A DNA stretch of 64,000 nucleotides, taken from Cryoendolithus antarcticus. Its lineage: Eukaryota > Ascomycota > Dothideomycetes > Cladosporiales > Cladosporiaceae. The position numbers were made by a program, and so were the translations under genes. The DNA lies in NCBI GenBank assembly GCA_002077065.1, contig NAJO01000015.1:558001-622000 (forward strand), given 5' to 3'. The notes under the pieces were generated by a model. That model worked only from the letters and a program-made list of their open reading frames with translations. It had not been told where the DNA came from and ran no database searches. Positions 32,526 to 42,282 of this stretch are shown here, piece by piece; the stretch's first letter is position 1, and every line of letters begins with the position of its first letter.

Positions 32526-33311
32526 ACGGCCACCAACACCCCAATCAGCTCGATCGCAGCACCCTGTACCTTCACCGACCGGGTACCGACAGAGATCAGG
32601 AAGGAGATCTTCAGCTACGTGCTCACCAAAGAGAAACCTATCAAGTTTCAATACATCCAGCCTCGCAACGATGAGGGCAATCGCACACGCAAGTGGGTGG
32701 CCCGGCCTCAGACAACATACAACACCACCAATCACCGCTATGAGAAGATTCGACATCGTCTGGGCGCCGAGCTACTATCGACCTGCAAGCTGTTCCACCT
32801 AGAGGCCAGCGAAGTTCTCTTCAGCTGCAACGTCTTCAGCTTCCCGACCACGACCGCAGTCATAAGCTTTGTTGAGACGATCGGCGGTCCCAAGTACGCA
32901 ATTAAAGCGATCTCTGTCGATCAGTACGTGAAAAATAACTCGAAGGCTTTCTGGCTGAGCCTACTACCACTTGTCAACCTACGCTCTATCTCCTTACCGC
33001 ATGACAGCCTATGCCAGAATCGAGACACATGCATCAAGCTATCACTTCTTCAACTCCACATGAAGCCACTGCTTAGGACGCTCCGGACCGCATACGACCA
33101 GCGCCAGCAATCGATCGACCTACAAGCTTTGGTGCAGGTGCGAAGCGCGTCATGGGGTCACTGCCTTCCGTGTGTGAGGCAGAGCCCCGAATTGCGACGC
33201 GATGGGTTCATTGGGTACGCCAGTGCTAGCAAGCATGCAGAGTTGGAAGCTCCGGAGGTCCAGAAGCTGAAGGACAGCATGCAAGCTCTGATTGCGGCTG
33301 CGCTTCAGTAG
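32526..33311 (+). pseudogene. array copy D, start ATG apparently replaced by ACG
   Basis: The conserved frame is open from 32439 to the stop at 33311 but contains no ATG before the family N-terminal block CTFTDRVPTEIRKEIFSYVL. Aligning to copies F and B places the expected initiator at 32526, where the codon is ACG followed by GCC; copy B starts ATG GCG and both continue with similar Thr/Pro/Ser codons. Either the start was lost by one T-to-C change, or ACG is used (context has G at -3 and +4; ACG initiation is known for yeast ALA1). From 32526 the product would be 261 residues. Family blocks LLSTCKLFHLEASEVLF and FWLSLLPLVNLRSISL are intact; the cysteine cluster is reduced to HCLPC. No splice to an upstream ATG was found. 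Confidence 0.65.
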
Positions 33312-33829
33312 ATTCGGTGAAAGCTGGACCGCAGGCGAGGAGCGAGGGAGGCGAAGGAGGTGCTGGTCGAGACACAAGCGAGTGGCGAGGGGAGATGGGT
33401 GCTAGTCCTCTGCATGCGGAGGATAGCGGACTAGGCTCGCTTGCGAGGACGAAGGCCAAGTCGACGGATGGCATGAGCTCTGAGGCATCGTGACATATGC
33501 GATACTGATCATGGGCTATGAGGTGAATGTCAGGAGAAAGAACATGCCATCGCTTCATGGGCATAGTTCTAGAGGTTTCACCGCCGCCTTTACTGCTTCC
33601 TAAATGTGGTGTATCTTCCTGTGAGACGTCTGTCAGCTCATGTCAACTTCAATCAGCCTTTACTTCGTCCTCACGTGGAACTCATACGGTTTTCAACCCC
33701 GTCTTTGCCCACGAGACGCTATGCTTGTGCTTGCAGCCTGAGTCCTTCCTCTTCTTACACCAAGGTGCTACCTCATCCACTCATTAGCCGACTTACACCT
33801 CTGCTACGGTGCCTAAAGGCAAGATCACC
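33312..33829. other. array spacer D–E
   Basis: 518 bp without a gene. The frame of copy E is open slightly upstream to a GTG at 33809, which aligns with the first codon of copy G. Confidence 0.45.
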
Positions 33830-34699
33830 ATGTCCATCACCGACATCCCGCCCACTTCGACATGCTTTTTGACTGATCGGATGCCGCCGGAGATCAGGGG
33901 TCGCATTCTCCGTCAGCTACTGATCAAACGAACTCCGATTGACATCCGTTACATTCGCCCGCGCGGTACACCAGGTGAGCCAGAGAACAGATACAACATC
34001 AGTACGCACCGCGAACATCCTCACCATCTGGGGGACGTCCACGATCGCGCCAAACACAGGTGGGTGCCGTCACTCCTTAGGTTCACTGCACTACTGCAGA
34101 TCTGCAAGCTTATCAGCACCGAAGCCACGCAAGTGCTCTACGGAAGCAACGAGCCCTCATTCCGTGACTAAGGAAACTTTTTGGGCTTCTTAAGAATTCC
34201 AGGAGCAGGGAAACATACCATGCAGAAGGTCCGGATCACCAGGAACACTAACAGTATGCTGGGTACATCGGCATTCTGGAACTACCTTTTGCCTCTGATG
34301 GACCTTCGCACCATCACACTCGGTCACTCCAGCATGTGTCAGGGCGAGTATCGCAGCGTAGAGTTCGGATTGCTGCAGACGTTGGTTATGCCGCTGATGA
34401 GAACTCTTCGTGATTCCTACAAGACTCAGGGTCTGGAAGTCGACCCTTCGGATCTGTTGCAGGTCGAGGCAGACTTCTGCGAAGCCTGCAACTGCACTTG
34501 TGAGGTGCGACACAAATGGCCCAGTGGAGGAAAGTGTCCTAAGCCGAGTAGTGATCGACTGGCGTTCGATGAGCGTCACGCAGAATTGGTCAGGTTGGTC
34601 AAGGCGACGCTTGAGAGGACCGTTCGAGCAGTAATTCTCGACTCCGAGGAGCAGGCTCGGCAGCCAAAGAAGGCACTGCGGCGTAGGTCGCGAGCGTAG
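33830..34699 (+). pseudogene. array copy E with internal stop codon
   Basis: One continuous frame of 290 codons from the ATG at 33830, broken by a single in-frame TAA at 34169–34171. Before it: TCFLTDRMPPEIRGRILRQL and LLQICKLISTEATQVLYGSN. After it, in the same frame: FWNYLLPLMDLRTITLGHSS, LMRTLRDSYKTQGLEVDPSD and the cysteine cluster CEACNC with downstream CEVRHKWPSGGKC. The spacing between YGSN and FW matches other copies within one residue, so the stop lies inside normal family sequence. An intron is unlikely because removing it would need under 40 nt. This is a nonsense-mutated copy, or a readthrough gene; downstream conservation suggests the lesion is recent. Confidence 0.75.
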
Positions 34700-35380
34700 C
34701 CGCTTGTGGCGATCCTGTGAGGGTGTGACTGATACCGTAGGGAGTCGCTGGTGCAGGGAATGATAAACGTACGGCGATTGCCGGGCTTGGCTTTGGCAGA
34801 CAGACTGCATCGGCTTTTCTCACGTTGATGGTGAGGGATCGTCATGCTCGTTCCTGAGATGACAACACCCCGAGGAGGATGTTCGGGCCTTCGCGAGTGC
34901 GAAGCGAACGCGCAGGTGATGGGATTAGCAAATGCAATCTGGAGCAAGCATACAGGAACAGGTTTGCAATCTTCTCGTCCGTGGCTGCGCCCATAGGCTT
35001 GAGTAGCTAGAGGACGAGGTAAAGTACAGCATAATGTGAGCTAAACCCGCCATGTGCTGATCAGTCCTCTTATCATCCTGGGAATCTCGATGGACTGAAT
35101 GCATGTTTTCTACACACTGTTTGCTGAGGTCTGTACCCGTATCTCACTAGGGCGCATTGATCTGCCTGGTGTCTACGACTTAGCTGATGTTCTGTCTTCC
35201 TATCCAGAGTCAGTGCGCACCTTCCTCACATAGAAGCAGATCAACTTCCTTCACCTTTTGCTTACTATGCCGCACGTGCCAGAACAGTCAGTTCTGAAGC
35301 ACTCTATTGTGAACCGTTGATGATGTATAGATCACCATCCAAACACACTGACACTACCCATCGGCTGGGCATGCTACAGT
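34700..35380. other. array spacer E–F
   Basis: 681 bp, the longest array spacer. Nothing recognisable apart from flanks. Confidence 0.45.
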
Positions 35381-36154
35381 ATGAGAACAGCGCACTCTGT
35401 CGCTAGAGCGACTACTCCATGCATCTTCGTCGATCGCGTCCCAACGGAAGTAAGAGCGCAGATATTCACCCATGTCCTCGCTCGGGATGAGCCAATATAC
35501 TTCAGATCCGTCCTGCCCAAGGATCCCGAAGGCAAACGCAAGCGCAAATGGCTGATCGACAACAGCGGCAGTCTTCTTCCTGGACCTGAGTTGGACAACG
35601 CAACCGCCCTCTTGAAGACAAGCAAAACCTTTCGAGCCGATCCCAGCGAGGTGCTATCCAGCACAAACAGCTTCAACTTTCCGAGCAGCAGTGCGGTTAC
35701 GAAGTTCCTCGAGGAGATTGGGGGACCGAAGCATGCCATCAGAGCCTTCAGCATCCAGCGCTACGTGCTCAGTACAGCAGAGGATTTCCGGCTCAGTCTG
35801 GTGCCGCTTATCAACCTACACTCGATTAAAATGCCACACCACGAGCTGTGCCAGACTCGTGCGCAGCGTGTCAAGTTGCAGGTCATGCAGCAGCAGATGA
35901 AGCCGCTACTCGGGGCATTGCAGACGGCACGTACCCAGAAGCGCCAGGAAGTAGACTTGGTGGACCTGATCCAGCTCGAAGAGGCTGAGACACGTTGCTG
36001 GGACTGCGCGAACGACCACCGGCTCAGAGACTTTCGAGACCCACATTACGATGAGTGCCACGAGGCTTGTGAAGCTCGGGAGGCTGCTAGTGAGCGCGCA
36101 AAGCTCGTCCATCAGATCAAGAAGCAACTTGCGGTAGCGGTGCAGGTAGTGTAG
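35381..36154 (+). CDS. array copy F, F-box-like protein lacking the full cysteine cluster
   Basis: Intronless, 257 residues from a true ATG. CIFVDRVPTEVRAQIFTHVL, LLKTSKTFRADPSEVLSS (the usual TCK cysteine is serine and the YG of EVLYG is changed), GGPKHAIRAFSIQRYV, LVPLINLHSIKMPHHELC. The C-terminal region has CWDC followed by widely spaced cysteines (YDECHEACEA) rather than the compact C-x-C-x-C form. It resembles copy D more than the others: both have GGPK[YH]AI[KR]A and PH[DH][SE]LCQ. It is open throughout and could be a diverged functional subtype. Role unknown. Confidence 0.7.
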   Translation: MRTAHSVARATTPCIFVDRVPTEVRAQIFTHVLARDEPIYFRSVLPKDPEGKRKRKWLIDNSGSLLPGPELDNATALLKTSKTFRADPSEVLSSTNSFNFPSSSAVTKFLEEIGGPKHAIRAFSIQRYVLSTAEDFRLSLVPLINLHSIKMPHHELCQTRAQRVKLQVMQQQMKPLLGALQTARTQKRQEVDLVDLIQLEEAETRCWDCANDHRLRDFRDPHYDECHEACEAREAASERAKLVHQIKKQLAVAVQVV

Positions 36155-36665
36155 AAGTGGCGAAGGACCTGGGCGCGTTCTGGGGCTGGTGGCGAAGTGC
36201 GAAATTGCGGATGTTTGGACCGCGAGCGAGATCAGGTAAGGGCGGTGGTGTCGATTTGGACTTTTGTTCGGAACGATAGAGTTTGAGATCGGTAGTGCAT
36301 GCAGCAATTGGAAGTTTTGACCGGATCTAGCGGTCTCGGTGCTCTTGTGGATCCTGGAAGCATACCTTGTGTTCAGTACGAAATGTTAAACTAGCTACAG
36401 GCAAGGCGGTGGCACTTAGCAGTACGACACTGATGAGGTTCAGCCACTCACTTGTATGACTCACTGAGTCAGCGCGGTTCCTCACAGTAGCAGCGTGGCG
36501 AGTGGCTGATCACTTAGTGCCATCACTCTGTTGAAGCACTCATTGCCGAGCAGGCACGTGTGACCAATAGAACCGCCTGACTTAGATTCAAAATACTTCT
36601 TGGAGTTACTCTGTAACTTACCTCGCACTCCGGTATGCTAGTCTTGTCAAGAGACAGCCGCAGCG
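36155..36665. other. array spacer F–G
   Basis: About 510 bp without a gene. Contains the paired TGACTCA element described separately. Confidence 0.45.
36457..36471. promoter_or_regulatory. near-palindromic TGACTCA pair
   Basis: TGACTCACTGAGTCA: two inverted Gcn4/AP-1-type heptamers separated by one base, about 195 bp before the copy G start. Gcn4/CpcA bZIP dimers bind TGACTCA in fungi. Its use here is inference. Confidence 0.35.
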
Positions 36666-37487
36666 ATGCCGAAGCGTTAGCCTACCATCACTGTCACAGG
36701 CACTGCTCAGACAGCACCTTGCTTCATCACCGATCGACTTCCAGCAGAGATCCTGAGAGAAATCCTCCGCTATGTCCTCAGCAAAGACAGCCCAACGGAG
36801 TTCAGCATGATAAACCCGGTCAACTACACAGGGCCCCGTCGACAGCGATATGTTGCGAACGCTCGCAGCCGCAAAGCACAGCACCCGGGACAGATCTACG
36901 ATAGTTCTATCCGTAGATGGATCCAGGAGCCTCCCAGAGTGACGGTGGTACTCTTGACCTGCAAGCTTGCGCACGCTGAAGCCGAGGAAGTGCTCTACGG
37001 CTGCAATACTTTCAGCTTCCAGACCAACACGAGACTTACCAAGTTCTTAACCTCCTTCGACGGGCCAACAAACCTGATCAGGACACTGAAGGTCGACGAT
37101 TACATCATAGCCACTGCGCAACCGTTCTGGCAGGCTCTGATCCCACTGGTGAACCTCCGTAAAGTGTCGATGGGACACTACGGCTTTTGTCGCAATCGTG
37201 GGCGTACGCAAGGTCCGACGTCATCGCTTCTCGTGAGACAGATGACGCCACTGCTGAAAGTTCTGAAGTGCTCGTATAGCAAGCAGGGGCTGACGATCAA
37301 TCCGGCGGATGTGCTGGAAATATTCAACACGGAGTGCGAGTCCTGCAGTTGTGGTTGTGGCAAGTTAGATCGGAAGGAATACTGCAACTGCAAGTACGAC
37401 GAGCAGAGGTCGGTTCCGAAACAGCAAGAGCTCTTCGAAGCACACAGGGCAAGTCTTAGGGATGCTGTGGCGGATATGAAGCCGTGA
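36666..37487 (+). pseudogene. array copy G with TAG at codon 5
   Basis: An in-frame ATG at 36666 is followed by CCG AAG CGT and then TAG at 36678–36680. The frame then stays open to 37487 and carries the full family sequence: CFITDRLPAEILREILRYVL, QHPGQIYDSSIRRW, LLTCKLAHAEAEEVLYGCN, FWQALIPLVNLRKVSMGHYG, LKVLKCSYSKQGL, ADVLEIFNTECESCSCGC, then GKLDRKEYCNC. The first 19 codons align without gaps to copy E read from its GTG at 33809; the TAG faces a Lys codon there, one base away. The next in-frame ATG (36807) would drop the F-box-like block. So this is a nonsense copy or an N-terminally truncated 226-residue protein. Confidence 0.7.
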
Positions 37488-39088
37488 AGACAGGTTTGTC
37501 CCCTTCGATTCGCAAAAGAGTAGCAATGGTGTCGGCACTGCAGTCAACATCTACCTGACACATCTTCGACCAGGGAGCGACAAAGCGTGATGCAAACCTG
37601 GTCGAGGCTGGCAGGACGATGGTAGTATGAGGTTGAGGGGGCCCGAGAGTAGGTGTTGGAGTGCAATGAGCAGGTAGCCGTCGTCAGCAAAGAAGCATCT
37701 GCGGTTTATCATTATCAACAATAGGCAAAGAGAGCATTGATTGACGTGCGCTAAACGAAGGAGGTGAGGTCGTGTGCCGACTTCCACTCGGCTCGAGTAC
37801 CCGATCAAGTACCCCCGAAGATCCACCCCAAGAAGCTTGGCAGCACCCCTGTCGCCGCGAAAAGCCCAGGAAACATCTTCCTCCCTCTCCGCCCACGGCT
37901 TCTGCACCGCCCCTGCCGCTCCCTTTGGAGCCGTTGTCTCAAGCTACAAGGCGCTTGGCCATTGGTGTGTACGTACTCCTACGCTCGGCAGAAGTTAGTC
38001 CTCAGATCCTGCTTTCATCCACTGGCAGTAAAGTCTCCGATACTCTTATGCAGCTGAGCAGTAGCTGCATGTAGTATTCAGCCACCCTTTGTAGCGGCTA
38101 TGCAGAGTGTACGCAATCGCGCGGGTCATGATGGGTGCCGGGAGTGATGCTGCCGTCGATGCAATGAGATGGACGTCGATCATGGGTGGGTCTGAAACCA
38201 TTGTTGTCGTCGTGATGTCTCGTGGGAGTCTTAACTTGTGAGGACAATAAGGCTACATGCCGACGACGCGTAGACAGTAGCGCATATGCACACTGCAATA
38301 ATAATCTCAAGGCCGGAAATTCTGTACAAGGGTACATTGATACGGTCGCGGCATTGGACCACAGACCTTGGCACAGAGAGACGTCATGCCCACGCCTCTA
38401 CTGCAACCCCAAGGACAGAGTTCGCGGTGGCAGGTAGCGGAGATCGTGATGGACTCGGGTCGGATATAGTCAGTGATGTATGATTGTGACTACGGTGCCA
38501 CTGGGGTAGACTACTGCACTGCATGAACATCATTCCCATCCATCGCAAGGCTGGTGAACTTGGCGATCCTGCAGCTGAAGCCGCTGCTAATTCGGCAGCG
38601 ACGGCTTGGTGGCGTCGTTAGTCTCTTCTCCCCCAACAAGGTGCGCGGGCGACAACGTCTATCGCGAGACGTGCTGCTGCTGCCACAAACTCTGCCAACC
38701 GCCAAGCACCTGTACATACTGTCGTTACTCTCATCACACGTGTGGCCGTTACAACGCGGCGTTTTTCTGCCAGATCTGCCCGCCAAGGTTGCCACTCCAC
38801 CATCGAGACTTTGCGGACCAGGATTGCCGTGCACCTCAGATTGGCAACGATCCACAAGCACGACTGATTCGAGCAGTCTCCACCTGTCGTGTCGCCCTCC
38901 TCCACACTCGTTGCGCCAATACTGCACTGTACCATTCCCTAGGGACTGCTGTTAATTGCACCTCCCTGGACATACACGACTATCGCTATTGCCGCTCTTA
39001 TCACAGCCTCGCGCTCGACTGTATTCACGGAACTCTCTCCGCCGCCACACCAGGACGACAAAGCCGCATGAGCGCCGTCTAGCCTATC
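37488..39088. other. 1.6-kb spacer after the array
   Basis: No confident gene. Pyrimidine-rich sequence in the last 400 bases is probably the promoter and leader of the KRE6-like gene and includes a four-codon upstream ORF at 39068..39082. A Cys-rich open frame at 38606–39082 lacks an ATG and is not accepted. Confidence 0.5.
39068..39082 (+). promoter_or_regulatory. four-codon upstream ORF before KRE6-like gene
   Basis: ATG AGC GCC GTC TAG ends six bases before the main ATG at 39089. If the transcript includes it, such a short uORF so near the start could reduce or tune translation. Confidence 0.35.
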
Positions 39089-41721
39089 ATGTTGCCAGTT
39101 CGCCCAGATATTTCGCGAAGTTCATCGCGAAGCTCAGCCTATGTTGACGCTGAAGATGATCGCCAGCCGCAACAGGCTGGGCGATCAACGACGAACCTCA
39201 ATGCCGCCGCCTCTGCACAGGCACTACGGGAAGCATCGCGATCACGACCGAGCTCACGAGGACCAAGCAGATCGTCAAGTCAGCCGAATCTACTAAGGAA
39301 GAAAAGTAGACAGGCGCCGGGGTTGGCGGGCAGCAATGTCGCGGCAATACCGGAGTCTGATCTGATGGAGGCCGACACAGATGAGGGACTCGAAATGCCG
39401 AGACACCCTCCGTCACATGCGCCTGCAGTCTCATCGCCACTTGTTTCCACGCCATCGAACAGCTCGGGCGAAGCAGCTGATAGTAGGAAGAGCAGCAACG
39501 AGGCGCAAGATGATGCGGCAAGACCATGGCCGTTGGCTGGACGAAGCAAGGTTTCCCTCGTACCGCCAGGTACTGCACGATCTGGAATTTCAAGCACGCG
39601 ACCTACGCGGCCGAATAGCTATCTGTTCGAGATGGCCGAGAACGACTCCTCTCTCAGCCTGACGCGGCAGCAGACGCCGAAAACACTGCGAGACCTTGGC
39701 TCAGACTACACTCGCTACTACAACCCATTCTCTTCCAACAATAACTCACAGTCCGACCTCCTTAAGCCCATGTCACAACATGCCCGAACGGCCAACAACT
39801 CCTCCACACATCTCATGGCATCGAACGCCATGTCCTCGACAGATCTACACAAGCGGTTGTCAGATCCCTTCAATGATGAGAAGCGATTGTCGAACCCGTT
39901 CGATCGAAGTTTGCAAGGCAGCACGCCGGGTACACCAAATTTGCAGAAGCAGAATAGCAATGACCGAGAAAGAGACGCGAAAGCCGCAGTTGCAGGAGGA
40001 GCAGCGGGCGCAGCGATACTTGCGAACAAACCTGGTACACCAGCCATGATCAGCGATGCGGATCCAGAGAAGACGCCATTCTTCCCGTTCGTGGACGATC
40101 GATTGGGTGCGCCAGAGTACTCGTTCCCACTGTTCACAGATGCGAAAGAGGATGACGATGACTTGCACATGCCCATGTGGGACGACGACATCAGATTGAA
40201 AGCTGGCTGGAGGGATCGGTTCGCACGGGAGAATATTGTCAGTACAATTGGCATGATCTTCATGGTGTCTGGTCTGCTTTGCATCTTCATCGTACTACCA
40301 GTCATATCATACACTGGCACGAACTTGATACCATACGGGTCAGAGACGCCTCTGGACCAGATGCCGGGAGCATGGCAACCGATAGATCCTTCATCTTGGG
40401 CCTACGTCAATGCCAGGAAGTATCCGCTTATCAAGAACATGCGAACGGGACTGATCGACCCAGACACGCCGAAGGATGTGATGACCAAGACAGACAGAGA
40501 TGGGAACACGCTCAAGTTGGTATTTAGTGATGAATTCAATGAGCAGAATCGGAGTTTCTACCCGGGCGATGATCCGTATTGGTATGCACCTGACATCTGG
40601 TATGGTGCCACGAGGGATATGGAGTGGTACGATCCAGATGCCGTGAACACAGGTAAGTGGACTGGAGTATCGAGAATGGAGAATGTAACTGACATCTAAA
40701 AGGTGACGGGACCTTGCAGCTTCAGCTCGATGAGTTCGCTAGCCATGGCTTGAACTACCGATCAGGCATGCTGAACTCTTGGAATCAGCTTTGCTTCAAA
40801 GGCGGCATGTTCGAGATCTCAGCTTCGCTCCCTGGTCCAGGTGGTGTACACGGTCTGTGGCCCGGTGCCTGGACTATGGGAAATCTGGGCCGACCTGGCT
40901 ACTTGGCCACAACCGATGGCATGTGGCCATATACATACAACGACTGCGATGTAGGCATCACGCCGAACCAGTCGCACACCGACGGTCTTAACTACCTTCC
41001 CGGCCAACGTCTTGCGTCCTGCACCTGCGAAGGCCAGGAGCACCCCACCCCTGGAACCGGCCGCGGAGCCCCTGAGATCGATATCATCGAAGTCAGCGGC
41101 GACTGGGGAGGAATGGGCGTGGGTGTTGCTACGCAATCGTTCCAGGTCGCGCCGTTCGACATCTGGTGGTACCCCGAGTACGAGTTCATGCAAACGCCGA
41201 ACTATAGCTTCAGCATGGTGAACACCTACACCGGCGGGCCCTTTCAACAGGCTGTGTCCACGACGTCAATGCTGAACAATGACTGGTACGATGGCAAGGC
41301 TTACCAGAAGTATGCTTTCGAGTACGCTCCCGGCTCGGACGAAGACGCATACATCAAGTGGACAGTCGGCGACGACGAGATGATGACATTCGATGCTCGC
41401 GCCCTCGGACCCAACGGCAATATTGGCCAGCGCATGGTCTCCGAAGAGCCGATGACCATGATCATCAACTTGGGTTTCTCCGAAGCCTGGGTGAACATTG
41501 ACTGGGCGAACCTGAAGTTCCCGACTGTGTACAGAGTTGACTATGTGCGATGGTATCAGAGAGAGGACTTTGAGATGGTGACGTGTGACCCGCCGGGTTA
41601 CGAGACGACGGACTACATTGCGCAGCATCCGAAGGCGTACAATAATCCTAATTACACGCATTGGGAGGATGCGGGATATAGCTGGCCGCAGAATACGCTT
41701 ATGGATGGATGCTCGGCTTAG
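39089..41721 (+). CDS. KRE6: KRE6/SKN1-type beta-1,6-glucan synthesis protein (GH16)
   Basis: Exons 39089..40652 and 40703..41721 with a 50-nt intron (GTAAGT ... TAAAAG) give 860 residues. A long Ser-rich cytosolic N-terminus is followed by one transmembrane segment at about residues 383–408 (STIGMIFMVSGLLCIFIVLP), giving a type II orientation. The lumenal part is the SKN1/KRE6 GH16 domain: LVFSDEFNEQNRSFYPGDDP, GLWPGAWTMGNLGRPGY and the catalytic-type block GAPEIDIIEV. In yeast, Kre6 and Skn1 act in the secretory pathway and at the cell surface to build beta-1,6-glucan. N-glycosylation sequons (NQS, NYS, NYT) occur in the lumenal part. Several in-frame ATGs in the N-terminus leave the exact start open. 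Confidence 0.95.
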
Positions 41722-42282
41722 AAGGCTGGGGGTAATCGTTCGGAAGAGCAAGTTGTGGCGACGAGGATGTCTGTTATGGGCATGAGCTGAGGCCAAGAGC
41801 CTTGAGCGCTTCCAGGCTACACTTGATGTGGACAGCCCGGTACTGTACGACACGATCATCAACACAGCACACGAGTGGAAGCACGCTCACGGTCCTCGTA
41901 TCGAGGTGAGCAAGGAGGAAGTGGAAGTGCCGCACCTCATGGGGATGGTCTCGATAGGTCATTGACTGGGCAAGGACGCCGGTGTCTTTGCGGAGGATTC
42001 GGATATCAAGGAGAATAGGAGGACATGGGGTTCTACTTACTGAGTCTCCGGCGCATGACCACAGGGAAGGGACTGTACATATGAGCGCGCAAGGCCCGCG
42101 GATCTGTCTGGGATGCATTGGAGGATGTTTTGTATATCTAGTGAAGCGCATATTTACATGTAAATTTGAAGCCTATGCCTGTGTGGTCTTGTCCACTGCG
42201 CCCTCCTTCCGTCTTGTTAAATCGCCAGATGCGGGAGTGAGAGCAATAGGCTTCAGAGGCAGGACAGTTAAGGAACGCCGCC
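41722..42282. other. convergent spacer with coding-like fragment
   Basis: Between KRE6-like (forward) and the orphan gene (reverse). A forward frame 41786..41965 is open without an ATG and reads like protein; see findings. Nothing else is seen. Confidence 0.4.

Larger units (their letters stand above)
28375..37487 (+). repeat. tandem array of seven F-box-like paralogs (A–G)
   Basis: Seven same-strand, intronless copies start near 28375, 29840, 31226, 32526, 33830, 35381 and 36666, a period of about 1.3–1.55 kb with spacers of roughly 0.4–0.7 kb. Shared protein blocks in fixed order: D-R-[LV]-P-x-E-[IV] near the N-terminus; often HPGQ; LLxTCKxxxxEAxEVLYGxN; FWxxLLPLVNLRS; LLxxLxxSYxxQGL; then [DA]-V/L-L-x-I followed by a cysteine cluster. 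Divergence between copies is high, so the duplications are not recent. Copies A, B, C and F look intact; D, E and G carry lesions. Confidence 0.9.

Noticed and set aside
36807..37487. Treating copy G as a normal 226-residue gene from ATG 36807
   Set aside because: That start removes the conserved N-terminal block, which is present and in frame upstream; a truncated or broken gene fits better.
38606..39082. Cysteine-rich 158-codon frame before KRE6
   Set aside because: It starts at TTG, has no ATG before most of the frame, shows no cysteine spacing pattern and lies in a pyrimidine-rich promoter/leader.
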